Source: Mytilus edulis | Lineage: Eukaryota; Mollusca; Bivalvia; Mytilida; Mytilidae | NCBI RefSeq assembly: GCF_963676685.1 | Contig: NC_092354.1 | Coordinates: 27,436,193 to 27,500,192, forward strand | Reading direction: 5' to 3' | Length of the DNA: 64,000 nucleotides | Shown: positions 1 through 12,344 of the stretch, piece by piece | Numbering within the stretch: position 1 is the stretch's first letter | Layout of the letters: the number at the start of each line of letters is the position of its first letter | Position numbers and translations under genes: made by a program | Notes under the pieces: generated by a model | Database searches by the model: none | Seen by the model: only the letters and a program-made list of their open reading frames with translations | What the model was told of the DNA's origin: nothing

Positions 1-1094
1 TTTAAGGTAACCTCAATTACAATTATCAAAAAAATTATCAAATTTAAAGTAAAATGTCGAAAAATCATCAAAATACCAATATCAGATTTGCTCTTGTATT
101 ATTTACAATTAACCTCAGAATATGGTCAATTTAAGGTAACATCTGTATAAATTCTCCAAAAAATGGTTAAATATATGGAGAATTTTTATAACTTTATAGT
201 AAAGGTTTGATTGGTTCAAGTTGACTTAATACCATTATCAATACTTATTATAAAATTGTCTTGGTCAAATGAATGATTTAAGGTAACATCAATTACAAAT
301 ATCAAAAAAATTGTCAAATTTACAGTAAAATGTCGAAAAATGATCAAAATACCAATATCAGATTTGCTGTTGTATTATTTACAATGATCCTCAGAATATG
401 GTCAATTTAAGATAACATTTGAATAAATTATCCAAAAAGTGGTATAATTTTCTAAAAAAGTATTACAATTTTATAATAAAGGTTTGATTGTTTCAAATTG
501 AATTTAAATAAAACTGTCAATACATATTAAAAATATATCGGTCATATGACGAATTTATGGTAACATCAAGTACAGTTATCAATACATAATAGAAAATTAT
601 CTTGGTCAAATGACCGATTTAAGGTAACATCAATTACAAATATTAAAAAAATTGTCATATTTACAACAAAATGTCGAAAAATCATCAAAATACCAATATC
701 AGATTTGCTGTTGTATAATTTACAATTAACCTCAGAATATGGTCAATTTAAGATAACATCTGAATAAATTATCCAAAAAGTGGTTTAATTTTCTAAAAAA
801 GTATTACAATTTTATAATAAAGGTTTGATTGGTTCAAATTGAATTTAAATACAACTGTCAATACTTATTAAAAAGTATATCGGTAACATTACCAATTTAA
901 GGTAACATCAAATACAATTATCAATACATATTAGAAAGTTGTCTTGGCCAAATGACCGATTTAAGGTAACTTCAATTACAATTATCCAAAAAATTGTCAA
1001 ATTTACAGTAAAATGTCGAAAAATCATCAAAATACCAATATCAGATTTGCTGTTGTATTATTTACAATTATCCTCAGAATATGGTCAATTCAAG

Positions 1095-1836
1095 GATGTA
1101 CACCTCTGAGGAGCCAAAAATTTCTAGAATTAAACTTTTTTTCTTAACCTGATTTTTAGGTTTATAAGACTGTAACAAAACAATTGGTGAAAAAAAAATC
1201 ATATGGTGGTGTGCTTCTTTTTTTGCTACGGCCCTTTGCCAAATTTTGATGATTTTCTCACTTTTCATCGATTTTTACCTATTTTTGGGCTATTATGGTG
1301 AAAAAAATCACAGTTCCACAATTAAACTTTTTTTCATACTTTCCATAAAGATGAAGTGGACCAATCTGAATAAATTTAACTTACAAAAACTATAGGTAGG
1401 TGTTAATATAAGAAAGTTTTATCATATTTTGATGCTTTTTTGTGTAAAATTTACCATACTGCCAATTTTGTATTTTTATGATTTTTCTCATTTTAAAGAA
1501 CAAAATGCATATTAATTCAACTTTTTTGTTATAAATGATTGAAAAAATACATATCTAAGAAATTTGAAAAGACCAAAATGAGATGGGATGTATATTATTC
1601 TGGTAAAATCATTTTTTGTATCCCTCACCCATTTTCTCAAAATTTTGACTAAAAATACTGACTTGAATGGTCGTAAAATTTGAAAACTGGATTAATCAAA
1701 AACCGTTCATGGGAAATACACAATTTTTTCACAGAGTTATGTTTGATTATAATATTTTTAAAATTCATTGATATTTTCCACTTCTATCATATGTTTTGGA
1801 AATAATTTAAGAACGAGATTTCAACGAGACTGAACG
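1095..1836. repeat. Non-satellite insertion inside the satellite array
   Basis: About 740 bp replaces the expected satellite text after 'atggtcaattcaag'; the array resumes at 'attatcaatacatataag'. The segment is T-rich, starts gatgtacacctctgagg, and has no open frame of note. I see no terminal inverted repeat. The start resembles a dispersed mussel repeat by recall. It may be an inserted element or a patch of older non-satellite DNA. Confidence 0.55.
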
Positions 1837-4089
1837 ATTATCAATACATATAAGAAAATTGTCTTGTCCAAATGACCGATTTAAGGTAACATCAATTACA
1901 ATTATCCAAAAAATTGTCAAATTTACAGTAAAGTGTCGAAAAAGCATCAAAATACCAATATCAGATTTGCTGTTGTATTATTTACAATTAACCTCAGAAT
2001 ATGGTCAATTTAAGGTAACATCTGAATAAATGATCCGATAAATGGTATAATTTTCTAAAAAAAGTATTACAATTTTATAATAAAGGTTTGATTGGTTCAA
2101 ATTAAATTTAAGTACAACTGTCAATACATATTAAAAAGTATATCGGTAACATTACCAATTTAAGGTAACATCAAATACAATTATCAATACATATTAGAAA
2201 GTTTTCTTCGTCAAATGATCGATTTAAGGTAACATCAATTACAAGTATCCAAAAAATTGTCAAATTTACAGTAAAATGTCTAAAAATCATCAAAATATCA
2301 ATATCAGATTTGCTGTTGTATTATGTACAATTATCCTCAGAATATGGTAAATTTAAGGTAACGTCTGAATAAATTATCTAAAAAGCGGTCAAATTTTCAA
2401 AAAAAGTATTACAATTTTATAAAGGAGGTTTGATTGGTTCTAATTGAATTCAAATACAACTGTCAATACATATTAAAAAGTATATCGGTCACATGACCAA
2501 TTTAAGTTAACATCAATTACAATTATCAAAAAAATTGTCAAATTTTCAGTAAACTGTCGAAAAATCATTAAAATACCAATGTCAGATTTGCTGTTGTATT
2601 ATTTACAATTATCCTCAGAATATGGTTAATTTAAGGTAACATCTGAATCAATTATCCAAAAAGTGGAAAAATTTATTGACAATGTTTACAATTTTATAGC
2701 AAAGGTTTGGTTGGTTCAAGTTCACTTCTAATACAATTAGCAATACTAATTAGAAAGTTGTCTTGGTCAAATGACCGAATTAAGGAAACATCAATTACAA
2801 TTATCACAAAAATGGTAAAACCGACTAAATAAGTATTATAAATCTCTAATGAAGGTTTTTATTGGTTCAAATTGACCTCAAATACAATTGTCAATACATA
2901 TTAGAAAATTGTCTTGGTCAAATGACTGATTTAAAGTAACATCAATTACAATTATCAAAAAACAATGGCAAATTTACAGTAAAATGTCGAAAAATCATCA
3001 AAATACCAATATTAGATTTGCTGTTGTATCATTTACAATTATCCTCAGAATATGGTCAATTTAAGATAACATCTGAATAAATTATCCAAAAAGCGGTAAC
3101 ATTTTTTTTTAAAAGTATTACAATTTTATAATAAAGGTTTGATTGGTTCAAATTGAATTTAAATACAACTGTCAATACATATTAAAAATATTTCGGTCAC
3201 ATGACGAATTTAAGGTAACAGCAATTACAGTTATCAATACATAATAGAAAATTGTCTTTGTCAAATGACCGATTTAAGGTAACATCAATTACAATTCTTA
3301 ACAAAAATGTCAAATTTACAATAAAATGTCGAAAAATCATCAAAATACCAATATCAGATTTCCTGTTGTTTTGTTTACAATTATCCTCAGAATATGAACA
3401 TTTTAAGGTAATATCTGAATAAATTATCCAAAAAGTGGTAAAATTTTCTAAAAAAAGTATTATAATTCTCTAATGAAGGTTTGGCTGGTTCAAATTGATC
3501 TCAAATAGAATTGTCTTAACATATTAGAAAGTATTCCGGTCAAATTACCGATTTAAGGGAACTACAAATACGATTAGCATTACATATAAGAAAGATGTCT
3601 CGGTCAAATGACCGATTTAAGGTAACATCAATTACAATTATCAAAAAAATTGTCAACTTTACAGTAAAATGTCGAAAAATCATCAAAATACCAATATCAG
3701 ATTTGCTTTTGTATTAATTACAATTATCCTCAGAATATGGTCAATTTAAGATAACATCTGAATAAATTATCCAAAAAGTGGTAACATTTTCTAAAAAAAG
3801 TATTACAATTTTACAATAAAGGTTTGATTGGTTCAAATTGAATTTAAATACAACTGTCAATACATATCAAAAAGTATATCGGTCACAAAACCAATTTAAG
3901 GTAACATCAAATACAATTATCAATACATATTAGAAAATTGTCTTGGTCAAATGACCGATTTAAGAGAACATCAATTACAATTATCCAAAAAATTGTCAAA
4001 TTTACAGTAAAATGTCTACAAATCATCAAAATACCAATATCAGATTTGCTGTTGTATCATTTACAATTATCCTCAGAATATGGTCAATT

Positions 4090-4365
4090 TTAAGGTGGTA
4101 CCCAACACTTTCTCTAAAATTAATTTGGCTCGTTTATCTTCCATATAATTTTCACGAAGTATTTTTTTGACCCCTTGAAAAAAATATAACAATTTCAAAA
4201 ATATTAAACCATTTTGTCAGAAAAATTACACTGGCTATAAGACAATTTGACAAACACCGATTTTGCTCACCAAGAAGCTTTATATTCCATTAACAACACG
4301 ACGTTATTAAAACGTTTTACTGATTTTACAGAGTTATCTCCCTGTAGTGTAAGGTACCACCTTAA
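4090..4365. mobile_element. MITE with GGTGGTACC inverted ends and TTAA duplication, inserted in the satellite
   Basis: The 268 bp segment 4094-4361 begins ggtggtacccaacact and ends agtgtaaggtaccacc. The ends are inverted repeats of about 16 bp with two mismatches. TTAA lies directly on both sides (4090-4093 and 4362-4365), and removing the segment restores the satellite text. TTAA targeting is the hallmark of piggyBac-type transposition, so a non-autonomous piggyBac-like origin is inferred. There is no coding capacity. Confidence 0.75.
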
Positions 4366-5873
4366 GGTAACATCTGAATAAATTATCCAAAAAGCGGTAA
4401 AATATTCTAAAAAAGTATTACAATTTTATAATGAAGGTTTGGGTTGGTTCAAATTGAATTCAAATACAACTGTCAATACATATTGAAAAGTATATCGGTC
4501 AAATGACCGATGTAAGGTAACATCAATTACAATTATCCAAAAAATTGTCAAATTTACAGTAAAATGTCTAAAAAATCATCAAAATATCAATATTAGATTT
4601 GCTGTTGTATTATGTACATTTATCCTCAGAATATGGTAAATTTAAGGTAACGTCTGAATAAATTATCCAAAAAGCGGTCAAATTTTCAAAAAAAGTATTA
4701 CAATTTTATAAAGGAGGTTTGATTGGTTCTAATTGAATTCAAATACAACTGTCAATACATATTAAAAAGTATATCGGTCACATGACCAATTTAAGTTGAC
4801 ATCAATTACAATTATCAAAAAAATTGTCAAATTTACAGTAAACTGTCGAAAAATCATTAAAATACCAATGTCAGATTTGCTGTAGTATTATTTACAATTA
4901 TCCTCAGAATATGGTTAATTTAAGGTAACATCTGAATCAATTATCCAAAAGGTGGAAAAATTTATTGAAAATGTTTACAATTTTATAGCAAAGGTTTGGT
5001 TGGTTCAAGTTCACTTCTAATACAATTAGCAATACTAATTAGAAAGTTGTCTTGGTCAAATGACCGAATTAAGGAAACATCAATTACAATTATCACAAAA
5101 ATGGTAAAACCGACTAAATAAGTATTATAAATCTCTATTGAAGGTTTTTATTGGTTCAAATTTACAGTAAAATGTCGAAAAATCATCAAAATACCAATAT
5201 GAGATTTACTGTTGTATTATTTACAATTATCCTCAGAATATGGTCAATTTAAGGTAACATCTGAATCAATTATCCAAAAAGTGGTAAATTTTATTGAAAA
5301 TTTTTACAATTTTATGGCAAAGGTTTGGTTGGTTCAAGTTCACTTATAATACAATTATCAATACTAATTAGAATAATGTCTTGGTCATATGACCGAATTG
5401 AGGTAACATCAATTACAATTATCACAACAATGGTAAAACTGACTAAATAAGTATTATAATTCTCTAATGAAGGTTTTGGTTGGTTCAAATGACCTCAAAT
5501 ACAATTTACTAAATTCAATTATATTAGAAAGTATCGCTGTGAAATTACCGATTTAAGGTAACTTCAAATACAATTATCAATACATATAAGAAAATTGTCT
5601 TGGGCAAATGACCGATTTAAGGTAACATCAAAAAAAATTATCAATACATGTTAAAAAGTTGTTTTGGTCAGATGACAGATTTCAAGTAGCATCAAATACA
5701 CATAAAAAAAATGTCAAAGTTACAGTAAAGTGTCGAAAAATGACCAATATACCAATAACAGGTTTGCTGCTGTATTATATACAATTATCCTAAGAATATT
5801 GTCAATCTAAGCTACCATCTGAATAAATTATCCAAAAAGTGGTAAAATTTACTGATTTTTTTTACAATATTAA

Positions 5874-6085
5874 GACTTTTCTACCTCAGGCATAGATTAC
5901 CTGTATTCGCTGTATTTGGCAAAACTTTGAGGAATTTTGGTCCTCAATGCTCTTCAACTTCGAACTTCATTTGGTCTTTTAAACTTTTTTGGATTCGAGC
6001 GTCACTGATGAGTCTTTTGTAGACGAAACGCGCGTGTGGCGTATATATTAAATTTAGTCCTGGTATCTATGAGGAGTTTATTTGA
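5874..6085 (+). repeat. Hammerhead-bearing dispersed repeat, copy 1
   Basis: About 210 bp shared with 17777-17975 and, in degraded form, 11333-11520. Shared blocks run in the same order: a 'cccaggcatggattac'-like block, 'tttggcaaaactttgaggaatttt', 'caatgctcttcaacttcg', then the hammerhead core and a 'cctggtatctatgagg'-like end. This family is very common in mussels by recall. It may be a retrozyme-like or Penelope-related non-autonomous element. Confidence 0.8.
6001..6043 (+). ncRNA. Hammerhead ribozyme core, intact
   Basis: All conserved core parts are visible in order: CTGATGA (6005-6011), stem II GTCT/AGAC (6012-6015 with 6021-6024), GAAA (6025-6028), and stem III ACGC/GCGT (6028-6031 with 6039-6042). 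The predicted cleavage triplet is GTA, ending at 6043. A convincing stem I next to the core is not seen. Only a distal GGATT (5991-5995) can pair with AGTCC (6056-6060). Self-cleavage in cis is therefore uncertain. Confidence 0.75.
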
Positions 6086-8340
6086 CACATTCTCCATTTC
6101 CATTCTCAAATTTATTTCTAATGATAAATGAAATTGACTGAAAAAAAATGTGAATGCACTACCTGTTAAAGGTAGCAGACAATTGTTCTAGAAGGTAGAA
6201 AGGACAAGAACATTGGTTTTAGCGACCTTGCTTGCTTTTGTGACAGTTGTTTTTCGGAGGTATTCAGTTAGTGTATAAACAAGAGCCATATTGATCCTTA
6301 TATAAATGTTAAGCTGAGGACGGAGAAACTAGTAGTAAAATCTACCAAAAATGTATTTTCAATTCAAGATGAAGGTTCTTCTGATCATGATGTCATGATA
6401 AAAATTGGTGGGTTGAACCTGGTTTTGTGGCATGCCAAACCTCCCGTTTTTAAGGTAATATAACATCGACATGACAACATAACATGACTCAGTACAGAGA
6501 AACACACGAATAATAGCTATCAAAAGGTTGATCAAGAACAGAAAATTGTTAATAAGAAGCCAAACAATTCCTTTATATTAGATAACCAATCTGGCTGTGG
6601 GGGCCTTACATTGACAAATGAAAAACATACGGAGAGCAGTGAACTAGTTTTATGTCGAATTCGTCAGATAAAAATGAGGGAAAGGGGATGACATTTGTCT
6701 ACATCACTGCTTTTTACTATATTCATTACACCCAACTCCTTTATAGGCTACCATTTTTTCCTGTATGATAGTAAGTGTTCCAAATTTATGCCTATTGAGA
6801 CTAAAACTAAATGCAAATAAAACTTGAAAAATGAAAAAAAATGACCGTCAGACCATATTGTCTTTCAAAAATTTTAAATACAAGAGTCCTTTTGCAATTA
6901 TACTTCTTCTATCTTAACACCACAGCATAGAAATGAAGAAAAAGTCACACATTTTCACTTCTGATAGCTTCAGTGTGCATTTTTATATGTCCGCCTAAAT
7001 TGACTCTAAATTATTCTCAGTACTACATGGTCCAAGACCTTTTTTTTTACTCATGTGGTATACTTTTTGTAACTTTTCTATGCATTTAAAGTACATTTAA
7101 TATATATGAAAGAATAGTTTAAGCTTAAAAAACTTCAAATTGCCTGAGAAAAATGCATATTTATATAAGGCTTCCCTGAATTGGAAAATCTCTTTTTTTC
7201 AGGCATAGGCTCATATAAATTTGACTTTGGAATAATTACAATACATCTGATAAATAAAATGAGTGTGCAGATGCTTTTAATACTTAGTATCTAATATTCA
7301 GGAGAATTTAAATAGCAAATTATTGAAAAATTTAAAATTTATAGGCCAAAATCTTGACAGTTGAAGATATTTAATTTATACCTAAAAAATAAACATCCAA
7401 ATGTCAATACTAAAACGACCCCAGTTCTCTTATATATGACATATGGCCATGACACTTGGCAAACTATCTTATTATTGCCTAAGCTTAGGTTATGCTAAGT
7501 TTTATAAAGATTGGTCAAGTCTTTCTGTCCTATTAGGTCCAAAGACACAGTTATCGTCCTTTGGGTTTCGTTGTCTACGAATACAGTCCCTAGTGTAAAC
7601 AGTGTATAACTTGCATGTTTTATTTAAAACACTTTCCCAATTTATTTCTTGATATTAAATGCATGAAATATCAAGTAGAGGGATGTAATTACATTTCCAA
7701 AAAATTTGGGTGTTGAAATTTTATGTTAAGTAGTGAATTGGGCCGATTCTAAAAGGTCAAATTTTATTACGTCTGATGCTGTCAAACTGAATTTGACACC
7801 CCCTTAACACAGACTTGTCATCATTTTGAGTTAGAGCTGGTAGAAGTTTCTATAATTTTGATATTATTTGTCTCACTGGTAGTAATCTACACTGTAAAAA
7901 TGTTTTTGAGAAAAAGCAGGTGCGATTTTTTAAATTTGAATTTATTGTCTAAAAGAAATGCACTACGAAATAACTGTGTTCTCGGGCCATTTAAAAATCT
8001 TAATTGATGACTAATACACAAGTCAATTTGATCTTTTCCCTGTGTGTTAACTTTGGTATCATAACTATTTTTAAGTTAAATTTGTCTATTTGATTGATAT
8101 GTGTCAAAAATAGGAACACAATTGTTGTCATCGTCAACTATGAAATCACATTCAGATCCAACTCGGGCATTAAAATCTCCACAAAGAAAGATATCCCATT
8201 GTTTTTAAAATTGAGTACATCTCTTTCAATACCATCAAATATATCAGCAGGGGTAGAAATAAGAAAAGACCATTGACTTGCAGGGCAAGTCAACATCTAG
8301 ATTAACTTGACCTTGTTTCTGTTAATTTGCCCTACTAATG
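6086..8340. other. Intergenic stretch with repeat fragments
   Basis: No credible gene is seen. 6088-6120 contains a fragment of the 'gacacattctccatttccattctcaa' family. 6395-6500 has the 'ttgaacctggttttgtggcatgcc' repeat that reappears near 57370. The rest is AT-rich with no structure I can name. Confidence 0.5.
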
Positions 8341-8369
8341 CGGACGGACGCGGCGACGAGCTTTTACGG

Positions 8370-8370
<1 letters not shown>

Positions 8371-8405
<35 letters not shown>
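8371..8405. repeat. Poly-G run of 35
   Basis: Thirty-five consecutive G follow 'cttttacggc'. The length may be inexact because homopolymers are error-prone in assembly. It directly precedes a plus-strand pseudogene. Confidence 0.9.
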
Positions 8406-8406
<1 letters not shown>

Positions 8407-8497
8407 CTGACAAACTTGTCAATATAAAGATTGAGATATATTACAGCCATATGAACTAAAGACGAAGACGAAGGGAAAATATACAGATTCCAAGACT

Positions 8498-9146
8498 GAC
8501 TATAAGTTCAATTACATATGTTGTGTACTTCGGGATGGTTTGATTGACTGGTGTAGGGAAAACCCAGCCAAAGAGAACAATGGGGATCGCCTTTTTCGAA
8601 TGTGGAAATTTGATATGCTTAGGTTCAAACCATAAAAAATACCGCCTTCTAGCCTTCAATCACAGATTATGGCAACATTATCTCCCTGGCTTGCCTTAAA
8701 ATTGAAACATAATCGGTCAATCAATATCCATGGTGGAAAAGTTGGGAATGTACCAGGTGACCTGGCCTTGGAATTCTTTAACATGAGAGCCAAGGATGTT
8801 TTGCATGCGCTACATGGAAATCTAACATCAACATCCATAAAACGTGTTGGTAGAAGCCTTCAAGGTTTCAACGATACAATGGATGCATATGTAAATGGTC
8901 TAGGGCATTATTTTGGAAAGCCTTCAATTTCTAAACCATCTTTGAAAAAGGACATAAACATGATTGTTACACAGTTTTAACCAGAAAAAACTATTCAATG
9001 AAATTCCAGGACGTTATCACAAGTCTTTTCAATGCATTCCATTTGATCCACTTTTTGACCTGAAAGGGAAGACTTTAGACAAATGGCTAACAGAAAAGAA
9101 AGAAACGTACACCAAGATACAAAGACGGAAATCATATTATGTATGA
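8498..9146 (+). pseudogene. DUF6589-type protein, broken C-terminal part
   Basis: Conceptual pieces are DYKFNYICCVLRDGLIDWCR, then KENNGDRLFRMWKFDMLRFK, then HNRSINIHGGK...GDLALEFFNMRAKD...GNLTSTSIKRVGRSLQG, and FNEIPGRYHKSF...KWLTEKK. The pattern G-x-P-x-DLALEF-N...GNLT...R-x-GRSLQG matches, by recall, the C-terminal half of DUF6589 proteins, a family of unknown function expanded in molluscs and cnidarians. The order of blocks is right. However, a stop and a displaced frame occur at the A-run near 8632, where the expected KYRLLAFN text is in another frame. A further frame change occurs near 8975. Either the copy is decayed, or the homopolymers are misread. An upstream part is not visible past the poly-G. 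Confidence 0.65.
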
Positions 9147-9214
9147 ACAAACGGTGCTTAACTGTGATAAATTGTTCAATGGTTGCTTTAAAAAAATGTT
9201 GTATACATGTGGAT

Positions 9215-9355
9215 ATTTAATTAACTATTTTTTTCTGTTTTTCTGTTTTTCTGTTTGTCTTTTTCATTTTTTTCATTTTTAGCCTTGGCGTTGTCAGTTT
9301 GTTTTGGATTTATGAGTTAGACTCCCTTTGGTATCTTTCGTCCCTCTTTTAATAA
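9215..9355 (+). repeat. Retroelement 3' tail fragment
   Basis: T-rich text 'tttttctgtttgtctttttc', 'ttggcgttgtcagtttg' and 'ggtatctttcgtccctctttta' matches the tail of the minus-strand retroelement at 54906-55617. It begins about 70 bp after the DUF6589 pseudogene. It could be a separate 5'-truncated insertion. Confidence 0.65.
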
Positions 9356-10065
9356 AGTTACTAAGGCAGCCCATTAGTAGCATGTTTATTTTTTTTTTAC
9401 CTCTAGATACTGACAAATGACTGATTCTTGGTTTTAAAAGTATCAGCATAGCATTGACAGCTGTATGGCTTTGAATTGAGACTTGTTTTATTTATAGTGC
9501 ATTTTTTTGGTAAACATTTGTCTTATTTATTGACTGGTTCATGCATGTGTTCCATATTTTAAAAGTTAAACATGTTTATTAGTCAGCCTAGTGCTAATCA
9601 TGAAATGTAGATTTATGTGTATTTTAAAGGAAGTGAGTCATCCCTTGACTGGAATTACAATGAGAAAATATTCACCTTGTTGTCTTAAATTTTTACTGAT
9701 AATTTCTTATTCAATCCCTTTATCCCGATGAAATCTGTAAACTTCTTGTATTTCTTCCACCATATTATCCTTATTATTATATAAAGATGTCTTAAAATAT
9801 TATCAGATATTAAATTCACAAACATTATCAATTCAAACAAAAATATAGTCGAGACTACCAATTGTTCACAATTGATGGTCTTTCCTACTTTCACAGAAAA
9901 AATGTAGATAACCAGGTGCAAGTATTAATAAGAGACAACAGCCAGTGACAAATATTTCATTCCTATTGAGAACACGGAGACGAGCAAGCTAACTACTAGG
10001 CATTCGTACACAGGTATCCTAAACTACACATACCAAAGTATGATAAATTTTAAAAATCAGTAAAA
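9356..10065. other. Intergenic, one SINE-like scrap
   Basis: AT-rich, no gene seen. About 9935-10020 'gccagtgacaaatatttcat' resembles the dispersed 'ccagtggcaaatatttcatg' family also seen at 18418-18460. Confidence 0.45.
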
Positions 10066-10621
10066 GTGACAAGTTACGTGTATGATAACAAATATTGTCA
10101 GAAAAAGAACAAAAATTGGGAAAACAGGGAATGTTTTTGGACTAGTTTAGTCTATATAATTTGCTTAAACTCGAGGAGAGAAAAAACAGCATGTTCCGGA
10201 GAACTGTCCAAATTGCCAGACAAAATACCTGAAGTTGTTATATTACACACTAGTGGCAAGATGATGTCCGCAGCAGAATGTAGTCAAGAGATCTCTGCCA
10301 ACTTAATTGAACAAGTTTTTTTCATTTTCATCAAGAAAACCATGTGCTACAGTAGCAAAATCATTGGTTGACATTTTAAATCCTGTTTTTCAATCAAATT
10401 TTAAAACATTATTTGAAACAGCTATGACAGAATCCCACAACCTCTCTCTAAAAGAATCTTCAAAAGACAAAAGTAAAAGTCTAGAGGCAATATTAAAGGA
10501 AACAACAACATCAGTATTATCATGCACACAACAAAATGACACATATTTAACTGTTATTTTGTCTTCTAAATCAAGAATTAAGTGGGAAAACAAAACCGAG
10601 ACAGCCGTCTGGAAGTTATGA
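10066..10621 (+). pseudogene. Unrecognised coding-like fragment with a frame change
   Basis: Two overlapping short frames (to 10371 and from 10307) would read as one protein if the frame changed at the T-run near 10318: ...KLPDKIPEVVILHTSGKM..., ...CATVAKSLVDILNPVFQSN..., ...SHNLSLKESSKDKSKSLEAI. The composition is protein-like (amphipathic, polar C-terminal part) and better than random AT-rich translation. I do not recognise the family. No start or splice sites decide its limits. It could be a decayed exon of a mobile element. Confidence 0.3.
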
Positions 10622-11332
10622 TATGTAGGTTAATTAAAAAATCTTACCTTAATTGATTTCAGGTGACATTTATAAAGTCAACCACATAATTTAATAAATA
10701 ATAACCTTGCCACTTAAAAAATACATTAACTATGTCGTGATAAAAATCAGTGCAATAATAAAACAAATGTAAGGGTTTCACGGAACCCAGTGTTTCAACT
10801 ACTTTTCCTGTTCATCACAGGCTTAGTAAAAATGAGGTGAAAATTTTGAAATGTTCCTCTCTATATCATCCACTGATTATAAGAAGTTTCTGTCCAGTTT
10901 CAGTAAAAATCCAGGATAGAATTTGAATCTAACAAATGTTTTAAAACCTTAAACTGCAGACTGTTGTCCTCTAAATTGGAAGAAGAGTCCAGTTAGAAGA
11001 AGGATACGGAATAAAAGAAATAATGATAGGAAAACAGTCCATTTAAAAAAAACAAACTTGGAATTGTTTTTAACAAAATTTATTTCTGGATACTACCTTA
11101 TGATCATATGAAACAAGTTTCAGTCAAAGTTTGATAGAAATCCATGAGAGTTTAACAACTTATTAAAATTATAATATATGTGGTGTTATACATCAAATAA
11201 AAATACTGTACAATCAAACTTGGAGATAAACAACACTACGACTTACCAAAAGTATAAGCTATGTGGTGTTAAACATAAATGAATATCAATTACTAGTATA
11301 TGGTCGTTTCAACACTTTAAATTTTTCAAAAA
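10622..11332. other. Intergenic, nothing recognised
   Basis: AT-rich, no supported gene or clear repeat ends. Confidence 0.4.
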
Positions 11333-11520
11333 AACTAAGGATTTGCTTATCCCAGAAGTAGATTACCTAAACCGTGTTTGACACAACTTTTTGGAATTTT
11401 GGGTCTTCAATGCTCCTCCAACTTTGTACTTGATTGGCTTTTAAACTATTTTGATGAACGCGTCACTGATTAGTCTTATGTAGACAAAACGCGCATCTGG
11501 ATTATTAAGTTATACTTTTA
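11333..11520 (+). repeat. Hammerhead-bearing repeat, copy 2 (degenerate core)
   Basis: Same block order as 5874-6085. The core has decayed: CTGATTA instead of CTGATGA (11466-11472) and ACAAAA in place of the GAAA step. Self-cleavage is not expected. Confidence 0.75.
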
Positions 11521-11639
11521 TACATATATGTTAAACTTTACATTTAAGGATGGCTTATAAAAAGCAATACCTGCAGGAGTCCCTCGATCATGCCATTGGA
11601 GCAAAAATTTCAAACATATTAAGTATGTAGTACTTCGGG

Positions 11640-12339
11640 GTCGTCGGTGGTGCTCCACTGATGGGGGAGACATATCCGGAAGACGAAAGAGCCTCGTTTC
11701 GGATCTGTCAGTCAAAATCTAGAACCAGAACCAGAAGCAACGCTTATCGGATTCTGTACGACTATATTGACAATCACCTAGCTGATACTTGCAAGATCGC
11801 CACGGTAAGTTTTGTGAAAGCTTACATTGGCGCTGCGAGCAGTTGTTCTCGAACCAATTCACTCGGGGAATTGAATTATACATTGAAATTGCAATTTTCA
11901 AGGGGCCAAAACAGCATCTCCATTTTGTTTTTAGGGATCACTGACAGGTCACCTATTTTCAGTTTTCGCTAACTATAGCTTTGCTAGGTTAGTTTAATTG
12001 GGAGGGAAAGTTTTAGCACCGGGAAGGGAACCTTGTGCGGCTATGTTTAAGTCACCGTTTTTTGATTTTTAGGGATTTTTTCATACTTGGCCGTTTGCAG
12101 AGCCCTTGTAGGAACAAGTGTGAACCCCTTTCTTGTTCTGCAAAACCCTTGTAGGGAATTTTGTAAACCCCAATCCAATTTCCGCCGCGTATTGCACTCA
12201 GTTGACCTACGCAGTTCAACTTCCATTTGCAACCATAATTTGCAAATCTTCCAATTGTAGACAGAAAGAAGAAATTGTAAGTGTCAAATTAAAAGCAGCC
12301 CACACACATACACTTGCTATTTTATATTTTTGCTTTTGA
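11640..12339. mobile_element. Leading part of the degenerate Ty3/Gypsy region
   Basis: Base composition changes sharply from AT-rich to mixed near 11640. The stretch contains purine-rich text near 12000 (ttgggagggaaag) and a 'cccttgtaggaa' motif repeated at 12101 and 12149. No open frame matches a known domain. Position just before the integrase remains suggests it is part of the same element, possibly LTR or leader sequence, but I cannot place LTR ends. Confidence 0.4.
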
Positions 12340-12344
12340 GTGAA

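Larger units (their letters stand above)
1..5870. repeat. Long-monomer AT-rich satellite array
   Basis: Direct tandem repetition of a unit of roughly 340 bp, with shorter variants near 275 bp. The landmark gatttgctgttgtattatt followed by tcctcagaatatggtcaat recurs near 85, 361, 699, 1046, 1961, 2307, 2585, 3017, 3358, 3701, 4040, 4600, 4875, 5204 and 5760. Spacings are mostly 338-347. Two spacings are lengthened by insertions (1095-1836 and 4094-4361). Between landmarks each unit carries degenerate sub-repeats built on 'taaggtaacatcaattacaattatc' type text, so the monomer itself is probably an older multimer. No coding potential is seen. The array begins before the window. Confidence 0.9.

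Noticed and set aside
1-5870. CRISPR-like look of regularly spaced short repeats
   Set aside because: The whole unit repeats, spacers are not unique, and the DNA is eukaryotic.
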